DNA of 64,000 nt from Alphaproteobacteria bacterium (GCA_016125425.1 WGLT01000009.1:1-64000); one strand, 5' to 3'; shown: positions 50,777-61,249, numbered from the stretch's first letter. Translations and numbers: made by a program. The notes: a model not told the origin generated them from the letters alone.

Positions 50777-52021
50777 ATGACCAATTTGGAGGACCTGCAA
50801 AATCTCGCCGTCGCGACGGCGATCGGCTTCATCATCGGCTTCCAGCGCGAATGGCGCGATGTCGAACAGGCCAAGTCCCACACTTTCGCCGGCGCGCGAA
50901 CCTTTGCGCTGGTCGGGCTGGTCGGCGGCGTATGCGGACTTCTCGCCGGGCCGAGTCTGCTGCTCGTGGCGATCGGTTTGGTCACCATCGGCGGGCTCGC
51001 CATCGTCGCCTATTGGAGTCAGGCGAGAAGCACGCCGGGGACGGGCGGCACGACCGAGGTCGCCTTGCTCGGAACCTTCCTCCTCGGCGCGCTTGCGGCG
51101 CGGGGCGAGGCGCTCGCCGCGTCCGCCGCCGGCGTCATCATCGCGATCCTGCTCGCCCTGAAACCGATGGTTCAGCGCTGGGCGCATTCGATGGACGCGC
51201 GCGAAATCAACGCGGCGCTGCGATTCCTTGCGATCACCGTCATTATTCTGCCGATCCTGCCGAACCAGGGCTATGGCCCCTATGAGGCGCTCAATCCCCG
51301 CCGCATCTGGGAGCTGGTCGTGCTGATCAGCGGGCTGTCCTTCCTCGGCTATTGGCTGACGAAGCTTTACGGGGCGCGCGGCATATTGCTGACGGGGATC
51401 GTCGGCGGGCTGGCCTCGTCGACCGCGACCACGCTATCGCTCTCGCGTCTCGTCGAGCGAGGGTCGACGAGCGCGAAAGCCGGCGCGGCCGGAATTATCG
51501 CCGCAAATGTCGTCATGCTCGCGCGCATGGCCGCGCTTCTGTCCGTCATGTCGATGAATGCGCTCGAGGCGATCTGGCCGGCGCTCGCCGCCGGGGCCGT
51601 CGCGGGGATATTAGCCGCGGTCTTTTTCTGGGGCCGGGAAGAGGCGCGCGGCGCGGCCGTGACGCTCGGCAACCCGATGGAGCTTAAGCCTGCGCTGTTC
51701 TTCGCCGCGCTGCTCGCCTTCGTCTCCATCGTGTCGCGCGCGGCCAACGCCGAGTTCGGGACGAAAGGCGTCCTGGCGGTCGCCTTCGCAACCGGACTCG
51801 CCGATGTCGATTCGATCACGCTGACGGCCGGCGCGCAGGCCCGGACGGGGTCGCTCCTGGCCCAGACGGCGGGCGCGGCGGCGCTCATCGCCGCCTTCGC
51901 CAATATTATCGTCAAGGGGGCGCTTGCGCAGATGATCGCCGGGTCGAAGACCGGCTGGCGCGTCGCCGCCGGCTTCGCCCTGGTCGTCGCCTCGGGCGCG
52001 GCGGCGTATTTTCTCGCCTAG
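50777..52021 (+). CDS. MgtC/SapB family membrane protein with DUF4010
   Basis: A 414-residue protein. The N-terminal MgtC-like unit has AVATAIGFIIGFQREW, GARTFALVGLVGGVCGLLA and GGTTEVALLGTFLLGALAARGE. The C-terminal DUF4010 region has LVVLISGLSFLGYWLTKLYGARGILLTGIVGGLASSTATT and GVLAVAFATGLADVDSITL. About a dozen membrane helices. Possible role in ion or magnesium-linked homeostasis; transport is not proven for this group. It lies 70 bases upstream of sucC on the same strand, with a spacer that contains no clear terminator. Confidence 0.9.
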   Translation: MTNLEDLQNLAVATAIGFIIGFQREWRDVEQAKSHTFAGARTFALVGLVGGVCGLLAGPSLLLVAIGLVTIGGLAIVAYWSQARSTPGTGGTTEVALLGTFLLGALAARGEALAASAAGVIIAILLALKPMVQRWAHSMDAREINAALRFLAITVIILPILPNQGYGPYEALNPRRIWELVVLISGLSFLGYWLTKLYGARGILLTGIVGGLASSTATTLSLSRLVERGSTSAKAGAAGIIAANVVMLARMAALLSVMSMNALEAIWPALAAGAVAGILAAVFFWGREEARGAAVTLGNPMELKPALFFAALLAFVSIVSRAANAEFGTKGVLAVAFATGLADVDSITLTAGAQARTGSLLAQTAGAAALIAAFANIIVKGALAQMIAGSKTGWRVAAGFALVVASGAAAYFLA

Positions 52022-52090
52022 CCGTTTCGTTGCGCTGCGCCTCGAGCGGGTTATAAGGCGGCCGGGTCCGGCCAAAAGGAAAATTCTGCA

Positions 52091-53284
52091 ATGAACATTC
52101 ACGAGTATCAGGCCAAGCGCATTCTGAAGGACTATGGCGCGCCGGTGTCAGAGGGCCGCGCGGTCGTCAAGGCGTCGGAGGCCGAAGCCGCCGCGAAGGA
52201 ATTGCCGGGGCCGCTTTACGTCGTGAAGGCGCAGATCCACGCCGGCGGGCGCGGCAAGGGCAAGTTCAAGGAGCCGCAGGCGGGCGAAAAGGGCGGCGTC
52301 CGCCTTGCGAAGTCGCCGGCCGAGGCGGCCGAGTTCGCCAAGCAGATGCTGGGCAACACGCTCGTCACCAAGCAGACGGGCCCGGCCGGCAAGACCGTCA
52401 ACCGGCTTTATATCGAAAACGGCTCCGACATCGAAAGGGAGCTTTATCTTTCCGCTCTGGTCGACCGCGGGGCGGGGCGCATCGCCTTCATCGCCTCGAC
52501 CGAAGGCGGCATGAATATTGAAGAGGTCGCGGAGGAAACGCCCGAAAAGATCGTCACCGTGCGGATCGACCCGGCGACGGGCGTCATGCCCCATCACGGA
52601 CGGCGCATCGCCGCCGCGCTCGCCCTCAAGGGCGATCTCGCCAAACAGTGCGTCAAGCTCGTCGGCGCGATCTATCGCGCCTTCACCGAAAAAGACATGA
52701 GCCTTCTCGAGATCAATCCGCTGATCGTGACGAAGGACCAGCGCCTGCTCGTGCTGGACGCCAAAATGGGATTCGACGACAACGCGCTCTTCCGTCACCA
52801 GAATATTCTGGAGATGCGCGACGAAACGGAGGAGGACCCGCTGGAGCGGCGCGCCGCCGAATTTGATCTTTCCTATGTGAAGCTCGACGGGAATATCGGC
52901 TGCATGGTGAACGGCGCCGGCCTCGCCATGGCGACGATGGACATCATCAAGCATTACGGCGCCGAGCCCGCGAACTTCCTCGATGTCGGCGGCGGCGCGA
53001 CGAAAGAGAAAGTGACCGAGGCGTTCAAGATCATCACTTCGGACCCGGGCGTCAAAGGCATTCTCGTCAACATTTTCGGCGGCATCATGCGCTGCGATGT
53101 CATCGCCGAAGGCGTCATCGCGGCGGTGAAGGAAGTCGGCCTAAAAGTCCCGCTCGTCGTCCGCCTTGAAGGGACGAATGTCGAACTCGGCAAGAAGATC
53201 TTGTCCGAATCCGGCCTCGCCATCACGCCGGCCGACGATCTCGAAGATGCCGCGCAGAAAGTCGTGAAGGCGGTGCAGGGCTGA
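52091..53284 (+). CDS. sucC: Succinyl-CoA synthetase beta subunit
   Basis: A 397-residue ATP-grasp subunit. [19 protein letters not shown] is the typical N-terminus. [20 protein letters not shown] gives the nucleotide loop, [11 protein letters not shown] and [13 protein letters not shown] the metal site, and [18 protein letters not shown] and [15 protein letters not shown] the CoA-ligase part. With SucD it makes ATP (or GTP) from succinyl-CoA. AAGGAA precedes the ATG. First of the linked TCA genes; unusually, two small genes separate it from sucD. Confidence 0.98.
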   Translation: MNIHEYQAKRILKDYGAPVSEGRAVVKASEAEAAAKELPGPLYVVKAQIHAGGRGKGKFKEPQAGEKGGVRLAKSPAEAAEFAKQMLGNTLVTKQTGPAGKTVNRLYIENGSDIERELYLSALVDRGAGRIAFIASTEGGMNIEEVAEETPEKIVTVRIDPATGVMPHHGRRIAAALALKGDLAKQCVKLVGAIYRAFTEKDMSLLEINPLIVTKDQRLLVLDAKMGFDDNALFRHQNILEMRDETEEDPLERRAAEFDLSYVKLDGNIGCMVNGAGLAMATMDIIKHYGAEPANFLDVGGGATKEKVTEAFKIITSDPGVKGILVNIFGGIMRCDVIAEGVIAAVKEVGLKVPLVVRLEGTNVELGKKILSESGLAITPADDLEDAAQKVVKAVQG

Positions 53285-53311
53285 CGCCGGCGCGGCGCAA
53301 ATTCAGGAAAT

Positions 53312-53740
53312 ATGGCGAGTAAAGATCAATTCACCTTCCTTCATCCTCTCCGCGTGCGCTGGGGCGAATGCGACGCGCAGGAGATCGTCTTCAACGTCAA
53401 TTACTTCCTCTATTTCGACGTCGCGATGACGGAATGGCTGAGGGCGCTCGGCTATCAGACCGAAATGACGATCGAATTCTTCACCGTGCGGGCCGAGGCC
53501 GACTACAAGGCGCCGGCCCGCTTCGACGACGAACTTGAAGTCGGCGCGCGCTGCGCGCGCATCGGCGAGAAGTCGATCACGCTCGCCTATGCGATCTTCC
53601 GCGGCGAGGCGCTGTTGACCGAGGGCCGCATCACTTACGTCCACGCCGACCGCGAGACGCGGACGTCTTCGCCTCTTCCCGTCCACTTCATCGAGCGCGT
53701 TCTTGCGTTCGAGAAGACGCCGCCGGAGCGCAAGACATGA
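53312..53740 (+). CDS. YbgC/4HBT-type acyl-CoA thioesterase between sucC and sucD
   Basis: A 142-residue hotdog thioesterase of the 4-hydroxybenzoyl-CoA type. [29 protein letters not shown] contains the conserved Asp and the Asn-Tyr block. [27 protein letters not shown] follows. AGGAA precedes the ATG. It starts 27 bases after sucC and overlaps the cupin gene by ATGA. Acyl-CoA hydrolysis is expected; whether succinyl-CoA or another CoA ester is the target is unknown. Confidence 0.88.
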   Translation: MASKDQFTFLHPLRVRWGECDAQEIVFNVNYFLYFDVAMTEWLRALGYQTEMTIEFFTVRAEADYKAPARFDDELEVGARCARIGEKSITLAYAIFRGEALLTEGRITYVHADRETRTSSPLPVHFIERVLAFEKTPPERKT

Positions 53741-54096
53741 AAAAGATCAACATCCCCGCGGCCTTCGACCGCATTTCCGATCATTGGTCGCCGCATATCG
53801 CCGCCCGGCTCAACGGTCAGGAAGTCCGCCTCGCCAGGATCAAGGGCGATTTCGAATGGCATCATCACGAGGGCGTCGATGAGGCGTTCTTCGTCGTCAA
53901 GGGCCGCTTCACCATGCGCTTCCGCGACAAGGACGTCGCGATGGAGGAGGGCGATCTGATCGTCGTCCCGGCCGGCGTCGAGCACATGCCGCAAGCGGGC
54001 GAGGAATGCTGGATCATGATGTTCGAGCAAGCCGGAACCTCGAATACCGGCGAGCATGAAAGCGAGCGAACGAAGCGCGATCTGCCAGTCCTCTAG
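53737..54096 (+). CDS. Cupin-domain protein between sucC and sucD
   Basis: A 119-residue single cupin. Motif 1 is WHHHEGVDEAFFVVKG (His-His-Glu metal site, residues about 41-56) and motif 2 is GDLIVVPAGVEHMPQAGEE with the fourth His. A small metal-binding barrel of this sort can be an isomerase, dioxygenase or sensor. ATGA overlap with the thioesterase gene shows coupling. Function unknown. Confidence 0.88.
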   Translation: MKKINIPAAFDRISDHWSPHIAARLNGQEVRLARIKGDFEWHHHEGVDEAFFVVKGRFTMRFRDKDVAMEEGDLIVVPAGVEHMPQAGEECWIMMFEQAGTSNTGEHESERTKRDLPVL

Positions 54097-54172
54097 CCCG
54101 CGGCCGGGTTGCCCCGCGGGCGGGGCGCCCTTATGACCGCCCTGCTTCCCGCCTCTTTCTTGGAAATCCGCA

Positions 54173-55072
54173 ATGTCAATTCTCGTCGACAAGAACACCA
54201 AGGTGATCTGCCAGGGCCTCACCGGCGCGCAAGGCACCTTCCACACCGAACAGGCGATCGCCTATGGGACCGCGATGGTCGGCGGCGTCGTCCCCGGCAA
54301 GGGCGGGACGGTCTGGAAGGGCGGCGCGGCGGCCAAAGGCGCCGAACTCCCGGTGTTCGAAACGGTCGCGGAGGCGCGCGCCAAAACTGGCGCCGACGCC
54401 AGCGTCATCTATGTGCCGCCCGCTTTCGCCGCGGACTCGATCCTTGAGGCGATCGACGCCGAAACGCCGCTCGTCATCTGCATCACCGAGGGCATTCCGG
54501 TCCTCGATATGGTCAAGGTGAAACGCGCCCTCGACGGCTCGAAGACGCGCCTCGTCGGGCCGAACTGCCCGGGCGTCATCACGCCGGGCGAATGCAAGAT
54601 CGGCATTATGCCGGGACATATTCACAGGAAAGGCCATGTGGGCGTCATCTCGCGCTCCGGCACGCTGACCTATGAGGCCGTCCACCAGACGACGATGGCT
54701 GGGCTCGGCCAGTCGACCTGCGTCGGCATTGGCGGCGACCCGGTCAAGGGCTCGGATTTCATCGAAATCCTCGAGCTGTTCCTCGCCGACGACGACACCC
54801 ATTCGATCATCATGATCGGCGAAATCGGCGGGTCGGCCGAGGCGGAGGCCGCGCGCTTCCTCGCGTCCAATAAGGTCAAGAAGCCGACCGTCGGCTTCAT
54901 CGCCGGCGTCACCGCGCCCCCGGGCCGGCGGATGGGCCATGCGGGCGCGCTCGTCTCCGGCGCAGACGACACCGCCGCGGCGAAGATCGAGGCGATGCGC
55001 TCGGCCGGAATCACGGTCGCGCCGACGCCGGCCTCCATGGGCCGCACGCTTCTTGAAGTTCTCAAAAAATAA
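54173..55072 (+). CDS. sucD: Succinyl-CoA synthetase alpha subunit
   Basis: A 299-residue CoA-binding subunit. [31 protein letters not shown] is the typical start, [21 protein letters not shown] the CoA region, and [13 protein letters not shown] carries the His that is phosphorylated in the reaction. It pairs with SucC, 890 bases upstream. The next gene is sucA, about 100 bases on. Confidence 0.98.
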   Translation: MSILVDKNTKVICQGLTGAQGTFHTEQAIAYGTAMVGGVVPGKGGTVWKGGAAAKGAELPVFETVAEARAKTGADASVIYVPPAFAADSILEAIDAETPLVICITEGIPVLDMVKVKRALDGSKTRLVGPNCPGVITPGECKIGIMPGHIHRKGHVGVISRSGTLTYEAVHQTTMAGLGQSTCVGIGGDPVKGSDFIEILELFLADDDTHSIIMIGEIGGSAEAEAARFLASNKVKKPTVGFIAGVTAPPGRRMGHAGALVSGADDTAAAKIEAMRSAGITVAPTPASMGRTLLEVLKK

Positions 55073-55173
55073 AGATTGCGCCGCTAGGTCTAAGGCTTGT
55101 TAGCCATTGAATCGTCTCGCGGTTGGCGTATCTAGGGGGCGAAACGGCGCGACGACCTAACGTGGATTACGCC

Positions 55174-58149
55174 ATGGCGAAAGACGGCGAGGCCTCCTCA
55201 GGCGGGGGAGCAGCAAAGCGCGCCGCAGATGTGACGGACAGCCTGTTCCTTTCAGGCGCGAACGCCGCCTATCTCGACGCACAATATGCGCTCTACGCGA
55301 AGAATCCCGGCGCGGTGTCGGCGGACCTGCGCGCCTTTTTCGATCGCCTCGACGATCCGGCGGGCGTCGCCGAGAAGAACGCCGAGGGACCGAGCTGGAA
55401 GCGGCGCGACTGGCCGCCCGTCGTCAACGGCGAGCTGACGGCCGCCCTCGACTCCGATTGGGGAGAGGTCGCAGAAACCGTCAAATCGAAGATCGAGGCG
55501 CGCGCGCCGGCGCTCGACGCCAGGACGGTCCACCAGCAAACGCGCGACTCCCTGCGCGCTTTAATGCTGATTCGCGCCTATCGCATCCGCGGGCATCTCC
55601 TCGCCGATCTCGATCCGCTCGGTCTGACGCCGCGAAGCGTTCATCCCGAGCTCGATCCGGCGAGCCTCGGCTTCACCGAAGCCGATATGGACCGGCCGAT
55701 CTTCATCGATCATGTGCTCGGCCTCGAGACCGCAACCTTGCGCCAGATTCTCGACATCCTGCGCCGCACCTATTGCGGAACTTTCGCTGTCGAGTTCATG
55801 CACATCACCGATCCCGAGCGCAAAGCGTGGCTGCAGGAGCGCATCGAAGGGCCGGACAAGGACATTTCATTCACGCCTGAAGGCAAGCAGGCGATCCTGA
55901 AGAAACTCATCGAGGCGGAAGGCTTCGAGAATTTCCTCAACAAGAAATACACGGGCACCAAACGCTTCGGTCTCGACGGCGCCGAAGCGATGGTTCCCGC
56001 GCTTGAGCAGATCATCAAACGCGGCGGCGCGCTCGGCGTGAAAGAGATCGTCATCGGCATGCCGCATCGCGGCCGGCTCAACGTTCTCGCCGCCGTGATG
56101 GGCAAGCCCTATCACCACATCTTCCACGAATTCCAGGGCGGGTCGGTGACGCCGGAGGATGTCGGCGGATCGGGCGACGTCAAATATCATCTCGGCGCCT
56201 CTTCGGACCGCGAATTCGACGGCAATCGCGTGCATCTTTCGCTGACGGCGAATCCGTCGCATCTCGAGGCCGTCGATCCGGTCGTTCTCGGCAAGGCGCG
56301 CTCCAAACAGGATCGCATCGAGCCCGGCGACATCGAAGCGCCGCGCACGCATGTGCTTCCGCTGCTGCTGCATGGCGACGCCGCCTTTGCGGGGCAGGGG
56401 ATCGTCGCTGAGTGTTTCGAGTTTTCAGGCCTTAGAGGCTACCGGACCGGCGGGTGCATTCACTTCATCGTCAACAATCAGATCGGCTTTACGACGAGTC
56501 CGAAATTCGCGCGCTCCTCGCCCTATCCGTCGGATGTCGCGAAGATGGTCGAGGCGCCGATCTTCCACGTGAACGGCGACGATCCCGAAGCGGTGGTCTA
56601 TGCGGCGAAGGTCGCGACGGAATACCGCCAGAAATTCGGCGCCGACGTCGTCATCGACATGTTCTGCTATCGCCGGTTCGGCCACAATGAAGGCGACGAG
56701 CCGAGCTTCACGCAACCCTTGATGTACAAGAAGATTCGCGCCCACAAGACTGCGCGCGAAATCTATGCGGCGCGCCTCGTCAATGAGGGCACGATTGATC
56801 AGGGCTGGGAGGAGCGCGAACGCGCCGCCTTCGAAACCTACCTGAACAGCGAGTTTGAGGCGGCGACGGCGTTCAAACCCAACAAGGCGGATTGGCTCGA
56901 CGGGCAATGGTCCGGATTCGTGCCGCCTGTCGACGACGACCGGCGCGGCGACACCGCCGTCGATCTTGAGACCCTGAAACGGATCGGCAAGACCATCACG
57001 TCTTACCCGTCCGATTTCAAAGCGCACCGCACGCTCGCGCGCATTCTGAAGCAGAAGAGCGAGACGATCGAGAAGGGCGCCGATATCGACTGGGCCACTG
57101 CTGAGGCGCTCGCCTTCGGCTCGCTTCTGCTCGAAGGCTTCGGCGTCCGGCTGTCCGGCCAGGATTCGCGGCGCGGCACGTTCTCGCAGCGCCACGCCGT
57201 CTTCATCGACCAGGAGACCGAGAAGACCTATACGCCCCTGCGCCATCTCAAGGGCGCCAAGGCGACATTCGAAGCGCATGACTCGAACCTTTCCGAGTTT
57301 GCGGTCATGGGCTTCGAATACGGCTATTCGCTGGCCAATCCGAAATTCCTCGTTCTCTGGGAGGCGCAGTTCGGCGACTTCGCAAACGGCGCGCAGGTGA
57401 TTATCGACCAGTTCCTGTCGTCGGGCGAACGCAAATGGCTCAGAATGTCGGGCCTCGTCCTTCTTCTGCCGCATGGCTATGAGGGGCAGGGGCCGGAGCA
57501 TTCCTCAGCGCGGCTCGAACGTTTCCTGCAGCTCTGCGCGCAGGACAATATGCAGGTCGCCAATTGCACGACGCCCGCCAATTATTTTCACATTTTGCGG
57601 CGGCAAATGCGGCGGAACTTCAGAAAGCCGCTCATCATGATGACGCCGAAATCGCTGCTTCGTCATAAGAAAGCGGTGTCGACTTTCGCCGAGATGGGGC
57701 CCGGCTCTTCATTCCATCGGGTATTGTGGGACGACGCGGAATCGCGGCCGGGCTCGACAGTCAAGCTTGTCTCTGACGACAAGATCCGCCGCGTGGTGAT
57801 GTGCACGGGCAAGGTCTATTACGACCTGCTCGAAGAACGCGAGCGGCGCGGCGTCAACGACGTTTACATCCTGCGCGTCGAACAGCTTTATCCGTTCCCG
57901 GCTCATTCGCTGATGGCCGAGCTGCAGCGCTTCAAGAAAGCCGATATGGTCTGGTGCCAGGAGGAGCCCAAAAATATGGGCGCATGGTTCTTCATGGAGC
58001 CGAATATCGAGTGGACGCTTGAGCAGATCGGCGCGAAAACGAAGCGCGCGCGCTATGTGGGCCGCGCCGCGTCCGCCTCGCCTGCGACGGGGCTGATGAG
58101 CAAGCACAAACTGGAGCTTGAAGAGTTTTTGAACGAGGCGTTCGCCTGA
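55174..58149 (+). CDS. sucA: 2-oxoglutarate dehydrogenase E1 component
   Basis: A 991-residue thiamine-diphosphate enzyme that decarboxylates 2-oxoglutarate and passes the succinyl group to lipoyl-OdhB. The N-terminal E2-binding stretch is DSLFLSGANAAYLDAQYALY. Core motifs are GMPHRGRLNVLAAVMGKPYHHIFHEF, KYHLGASSDREF, GDAAFAGQGIVAECF, HFIVNNQIGFTT and FRRFGHNEGDEPSFTQP-like. The C-terminal PDH-like domain has SQRHAVFIDQ, WEAQFGDFANGAQVIIDQ and WCQEEPKNMGAW. The start is set at ATG 55174; a longer frame begins with TTG 55123 but has no ribosome-binding site. Confidence 0.97.
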   Translation: MAKDGEASSGGGAAKRAADVTDSLFLSGANAAYLDAQYALYAKNPGAVSADLRAFFDRLDDPAGVAEKNAEGPSWKRRDWPPVVNGELTAALDSDWGEVAETVKSKIEARAPALDARTVHQQTRDSLRALMLIRAYRIRGHLLADLDPLGLTPRSVHPELDPASLGFTEADMDRPIFIDHVLGLETATLRQILDILRRTYCGTFAVEFMHITDPERKAWLQERIEGPDKDISFTPEGKQAILKKLIEAEGFENFLNKKYTGTKRFGLDGAEAMVPALEQIIKRGGALGVKEIVIGMPHRGRLNVLAAVMGKPYHHIFHEFQGGSVTPEDVGGSGDVKYHLGASSDREFDGNRVHLSLTANPSHLEAVDPVVLGKARSKQDRIEPGDIEAPRTHVLPLLLHGDAAFAGQGIVAECFEFSGLRGYRTGGCIHFIVNNQIGFTTSPKFARSSPYPSDVAKMVEAPIFHVNGDDPEAVVYAAKVATEYRQKFGADVVIDMFCYRRFGHNEGDEPSFTQPLMYKKIRAHKTAREIYAARLVNEGTIDQGWEERERAAFETYLNSEFEAATAFKPNKADWLDGQWSGFVPPVDDDRRGDTAVDLETLKRIGKTITSYPSDFKAHRTLARILKQKSETIEKGADIDWATAEALAFGSLLLEGFGVRLSGQDSRRGTFSQRHAVFIDQETEKTYTPLRHLKGAKATFEAHDSNLSEFAVMGFEYGYSLANPKFLVLWEAQFGDFANGAQVIIDQFLSSGERKWLRMSGLVLLLPHGYEGQGPEHSSARLERFLQLCAQDNMQVANCTTPANYFHILRRQMRRNFRKPLIMMTPKSLLRHKKAVSTFAEMGPGSSFHRVLWDDAESRPGSTVKLVSDDKIRRVVMCTGKVYYDLLEERERRGVNDVYILRVEQLYPFPAHSLMAELQRFKKADMVWCQEEPKNMGAWFFMEPNIEWTLEQIGAKTKRARYVGRAASASPATGLMSKHKLELEEFLNEAFA

Positions 58150-58241
58150 GGCGAGCGAATAGCGAACAGGAAGCAGCGAATAGAAATCAGGCGTCGGCGG
58201 TCGAAATCGTTCTACTCGCTTTTCGCTATTTGCTATTCGCC
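58150..58241. repeat. Imperfect inverted repeat built from GCGAATAGC-like units between sucA and odhB
   Basis: Right after the sucA stop comes GGCGAGCGAATAGCGAA (58150-58166). Just before the odhB start comes TTTCGCTATTTGCTATTCGCC (58221-58241), largely its reverse complement. A third GCGAATAG copy is at 58176-58183. The 108-base gap is AT-richer than its neighbours. It looks like a palindromic intergenic repeat element that could fold in the mRNA between two genes of one operon. Confidence 0.55.
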
Positions 58242-58257
58242 AGGAGCGCAAGCGACT

Positions 58258-59781
58258 ATGGCCACTGAAATCCGCGTACCAACTCTCGGCGAATCCGTCA
58301 CCGAGGCGACGATCGCGCGCTGGCTGAAAAAGGAAGGCGACACGGTCACCGCGGACGAGCCCTTGGTCGAACTTGAGACGGACAAGGTGTCCGTCGAGGT
58401 TCCGGCGCCGTCTGCGGGCGTGCTTTCCGAGATCGCCGCCCGGGAGGGCGACACTGTCGAGGTGAATGCGCTGCTCGGAATGATTGGCGCGGCGGGCGCG
58501 AAATCGGCGGCGAAATCAGCCGCGCCTGCGCCGAAGGCCGCCAGGGCGCCCGAGAAAAAAGCCGCGCCGGCGGGCGCGGGCATGGATGTCGAGGTTCGCG
58601 CGCCGGCCGGCGGCGAATCCGTCACCGAGGCCGATGTCGGCGAATGGTTCAAACAGGAAGGCGATAGGGTTGCGGCCGACGAGCCGCTCGTCACGCTTGA
58701 AACCGACAAGGCGGCGATGGAGATCGTCGCCCCGGTCGCCGGCGTCGTGAAAAAGATCGCCGCGAAGAAGGGCGAAACGGTCGAGGTCGGCGCGCTTCTC
58801 GCGGTCATCGCGGCTGGCGCCAACGGAAACGGCGCGGCCGCCGCGAAAACGGCGACGCCCGCAAAGGGCGGGGCCGGCGCCGGAAGCGACGTCAGCGAGG
58901 CGCCGTTATCGCCGGCGCCCCGCCGCATCGTCGAAGAGCGCGGGCTCGACGTGTCGGCGATCAAGGGCACGGGCAAGGACGGCCGCATCACCAAGGGCGA
59001 TGCGCTCGCCGCCGCCGCGCCGGCCGCGCCTGCGAAGGCGAAAACTATCGACGCGCCGGCGCGCGCGCCCCGCGACATCGGTCCGCGCGAAGAACGGGTG
59101 AAGATGTCGCGCCTTCGCCAGACCATCGCGCGGCGGCTGAAAGAGGCGCAGGACAACGCGGCGATGCTGACCACCTTCAACGACGTCGACATGACGGCGG
59201 TGATGGCGCTCCGCTCTCAGTACAAAGAGCTGTTTGAGAAGAAGCACGGCGTGAAGCTCGGCTTCATGTCCTTCTTCGTCAAGGCGTGCGTGCACGCTTT
59301 GAAGGAGGTGCCGGAGGTCAACGCCGAAATCGACGGAACCGACATTATCTACAAAAATCATTACGACATCGGCGTGGCGGTCGGCACCGATCGCGGTCTC
59401 GTCGTGCCGGTCGTGCGCGACGCCGACGCCCTGTCGATGGCCGAGATCGAAAAAACAATCAATGATTTCGGCCGGCGCGCCCGCGCGAACGAGCTGACGC
59501 TGGAAGAGATGCAGGGCGGCACGTTCACCGTGTCGAATGGCGGCATTTACGGCTCGCTCCTGTCGACGCCGATTTTGAATCCGCCGCAATCGGGCGTCCT
59601 CGGCATGCACCGCATCGAAGAGCGCCCGGTCGCGCGCGGCGGCGAGGTGGTCATCCGCCCGATGATGTATCTGGCGCTTTCTTATGATCACCGCATCGTC
59701 GACGGCAAAGGCGCCGTCACCTTCCTCGTGCGCGTCAAGGAAAATCTCGAAGACCCGCAGAGATTGATGCTGGATCTTTAA
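58258..59781 (+). CDS. odhB: Dihydrolipoamide succinyltransferase (E2 of 2-oxoglutarate dehydrogenase) with two lipoyl domains
   Basis: A 507-residue E2 subunit (sucB in some schemes). Two tandem lipoyl domains are present, with lipoylated lysines K43 (ELETDKVSV) and K151 (LETDKAAM), joined by an Ala/Lys/Pro-rich linker. The E3-binding domain ([28 protein letters not shown]) follows, and the catalytic domain ends with [14 protein letters not shown], which holds the active His/Asp. Most proteobacterial OdhB proteins have one lipoyl domain and about 400-430 residues, so the second domain is unusual. GGAG-like sequence precedes the ATG. Works with SucA and Lpd. Confidence 0.96.
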   Translation: MATEIRVPTLGESVTEATIARWLKKEGDTVTADEPLVELETDKVSVEVPAPSAGVLSEIAAREGDTVEVNALLGMIGAAGAKSAAKSAAPAPKAARAPEKKAAPAGAGMDVEVRAPAGGESVTEADVGEWFKQEGDRVAADEPLVTLETDKAAMEIVAPVAGVVKKIAAKKGETVEVGALLAVIAAGANGNGAAAAKTATPAKGGAGAGSDVSEAPLSPAPRRIVEERGLDVSAIKGTGKDGRITKGDALAAAAPAAPAKAKTIDAPARAPRDIGPREERVKMSRLRQTIARRLKEAQDNAAMLTTFNDVDMTAVMALRSQYKELFEKKHGVKLGFMSFFVKACVHALKEVPEVNAEIDGTDIIYKNHYDIGVAVGTDRGLVVPVVRDADALSMAEIEKTINDFGRRARANELTLEEMQGGTFTVSNGGIYGSLLSTPILNPPQSGVLGMHRIEERPVARGGEVVIRPMMYLALSYDHRIVDGKGAVTFLVRVKENLEDPQRLMLDL

Positions 59782-59839
59782 GGCGCCGGAGAAACGTTAA
59801 TCAAAGCGGCCGCAATGGCGCGGCCGCCGGAGAATGCGC

Positions 59840-61249
59840 ATGGCTAGTGACTACGACGTCGTCATCATCGGAGGCGGGCCGGGGGGCTATAACGCCGCGA
59901 TCAGGGCGGGCCAGCTCGGCCTCAAGGCCGCCTGCGTCGATGCGCGCGAGACCAAGAAATTCGGCGGAACCTGCCTCAATGTCGGCTGCATCCCGTCAAA
60001 GGCGCTGCTTCACGCCTCGGAGATGTATGAAAAGGCGGAAAAACAGTTTCCTTCGCTTGGCGTGAAAACAGGCGGCGTCTCGCTCGATATCAAGCAGATG
60101 ATGGCGCAAAAGGATGAGGCGGTCGAAGGCCTCACCAAGGGCGTTGAATTCCTCCTGAAGAAGAACAAGGCTGACGCGATACTAGGGCGCGGCGAGATCA
60201 TCGCACCGGGCAAGGTCCGCGTAACCGGCGCGGACGGCAAGACGCAGGACCTCGCTGCAAAGAATATCGTCATCGCGACGGGTTCGGAAGTCGCGCCCCT
60301 CAAAGGCGTCGATATCGACGAAAAACAGATTGTCTCCTCGACCGGCGCGCTCTCGCTTTCTTCCGTGCCGAAACATCTTGTCGTTATCGGCGGCGGCGTG
60401 ATCGGGCTTGAGCTCGGTTCGGTCTGGCGCCGTCTGGGTGCAAAGGTGACGGTGATTGAATTTCTCGACCGCATTCTGCCGACGATGGATGGCGAAGTCT
60501 CGAAGCAGTTCCAGCGCATCCTGCAAAAGCAGGGCATGAGCTTTAAACTCTCGTCGAAAGTGACAGGCGCGACGAAATCAAAATCAGGCGTGAAGTTGAC
60601 GGTCGAGCCGGCGGCGGGCGGCGAGGCCGAGACGGTCGAGGCCGACATTGTTCTCGTCTCGATCGGGCGCCGGCCCTACACGAAAGGGCTTGGGCTCGAA
60701 AAGCTCGGCGTCGCGACGGACCCGCGCGGTTTCGTCGTGACCGATCATTTCCGCACCAATGTCGATGGGATTTGGGCGGTCGGCGACGTCATCCACGGGC
60801 CGATGCTGGCGCACAAGGCCGAAGACGACGCCGTCGCCTGCATTGAGCTGATCGCGGGACGCGCCGGACATGTCAATTACGACGCGGTGCCGAGCGTTGT
60901 TTACACCTGGCCTGAAGTCGCGATGGTCGGCAAAACGGAAGAGCAGTTGAAAGCGGCGGGCGTTCAATACAAGGTCGGAAAATTTCCTTTCATGGCGAAC
61001 AGCCGCGCGCGTACAAATCACGAAACGGACGGTTTCGTGAAACTGCTCGCCGACGCAAAAACTGACCGGCTTCTCGGCGCTCATATTATCGGCGTGGAAG
61101 CAGGCGAGCTTATCGCCGAATGCGTCTCCGTCATCGAATTCGGCGGCGCTTCGGAAGACATCGCCCGCACCAGCCACGCCCATCCCTCGCGCTCGGAGGC
61201 CGTGCGTCAAGCGGCGATGGGCGTCGAAGGCTGGACGATGCAGTCCTGA
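59840..61249 (+). CDS. lpd: Dihydrolipoamide dehydrogenase (E3)
   Basis: A 469-residue FAD enzyme reoxidising dihydrolipoyl groups with NAD. VVIIGGGPGGYNAAIRA (7-23) binds FAD. The redox disulfide is C45/C50 in GGTCLNVGCIPS. VVIGGGVIGLELGSVW is the NAD site, and HAHPSRSEAVRQA near the end holds the catalytic His-Glu pair. GGAGA with 6-base spacing favours ATG 59840 over 59834. Last of the 2-oxoglutarate dehydrogenase genes; its stop overlaps the next ATG (TGATG). Confidence 0.97.
   Translation: MASDYDVVIIGGGPGGYNAAIRAGQLGLKAACVDARETKKFGGTCLNVGCIPSKALLHASEMYEKAEKQFPSLGVKTGGVSLDIKQMMAQKDEAVEGLTKGVEFLLKKNKADAILGRGEIIAPGKVRVTGADGKTQDLAAKNIVIATGSEVAPLKGVDIDEKQIVSSTGALSLSSVPKHLVVIGGGVIGLELGSVWRRLGAKVTVIEFLDRILPTMDGEVSKQFQRILQKQGMSFKLSSKVTGATKSKSGVKLTVEPAAGGEAETVEADIVLVSIGRRPYTKGLGLEKLGVATDPRGFVVTDHFRTNVDGIWAVGDVIHGPMLAHKAEDDAVACIELIAGRAGHVNYDAVPSVVYTWPEVAMVGKTEEQLKAAGVQYKVGKFPFMANSRARTNHETDGFVKLLADAKTDRLLGAHIIGVEAGELIAECVSVIEFGGASEDIARTSHAHPSRSEAVRQAAMGVEGWTMQS

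Noticed and set aside
54109-54447. 112-residue frame overlapping the sucD start
   Set aside because: Out-of-frame with the certain sucD gene; Arg/Gly-rich shadow.
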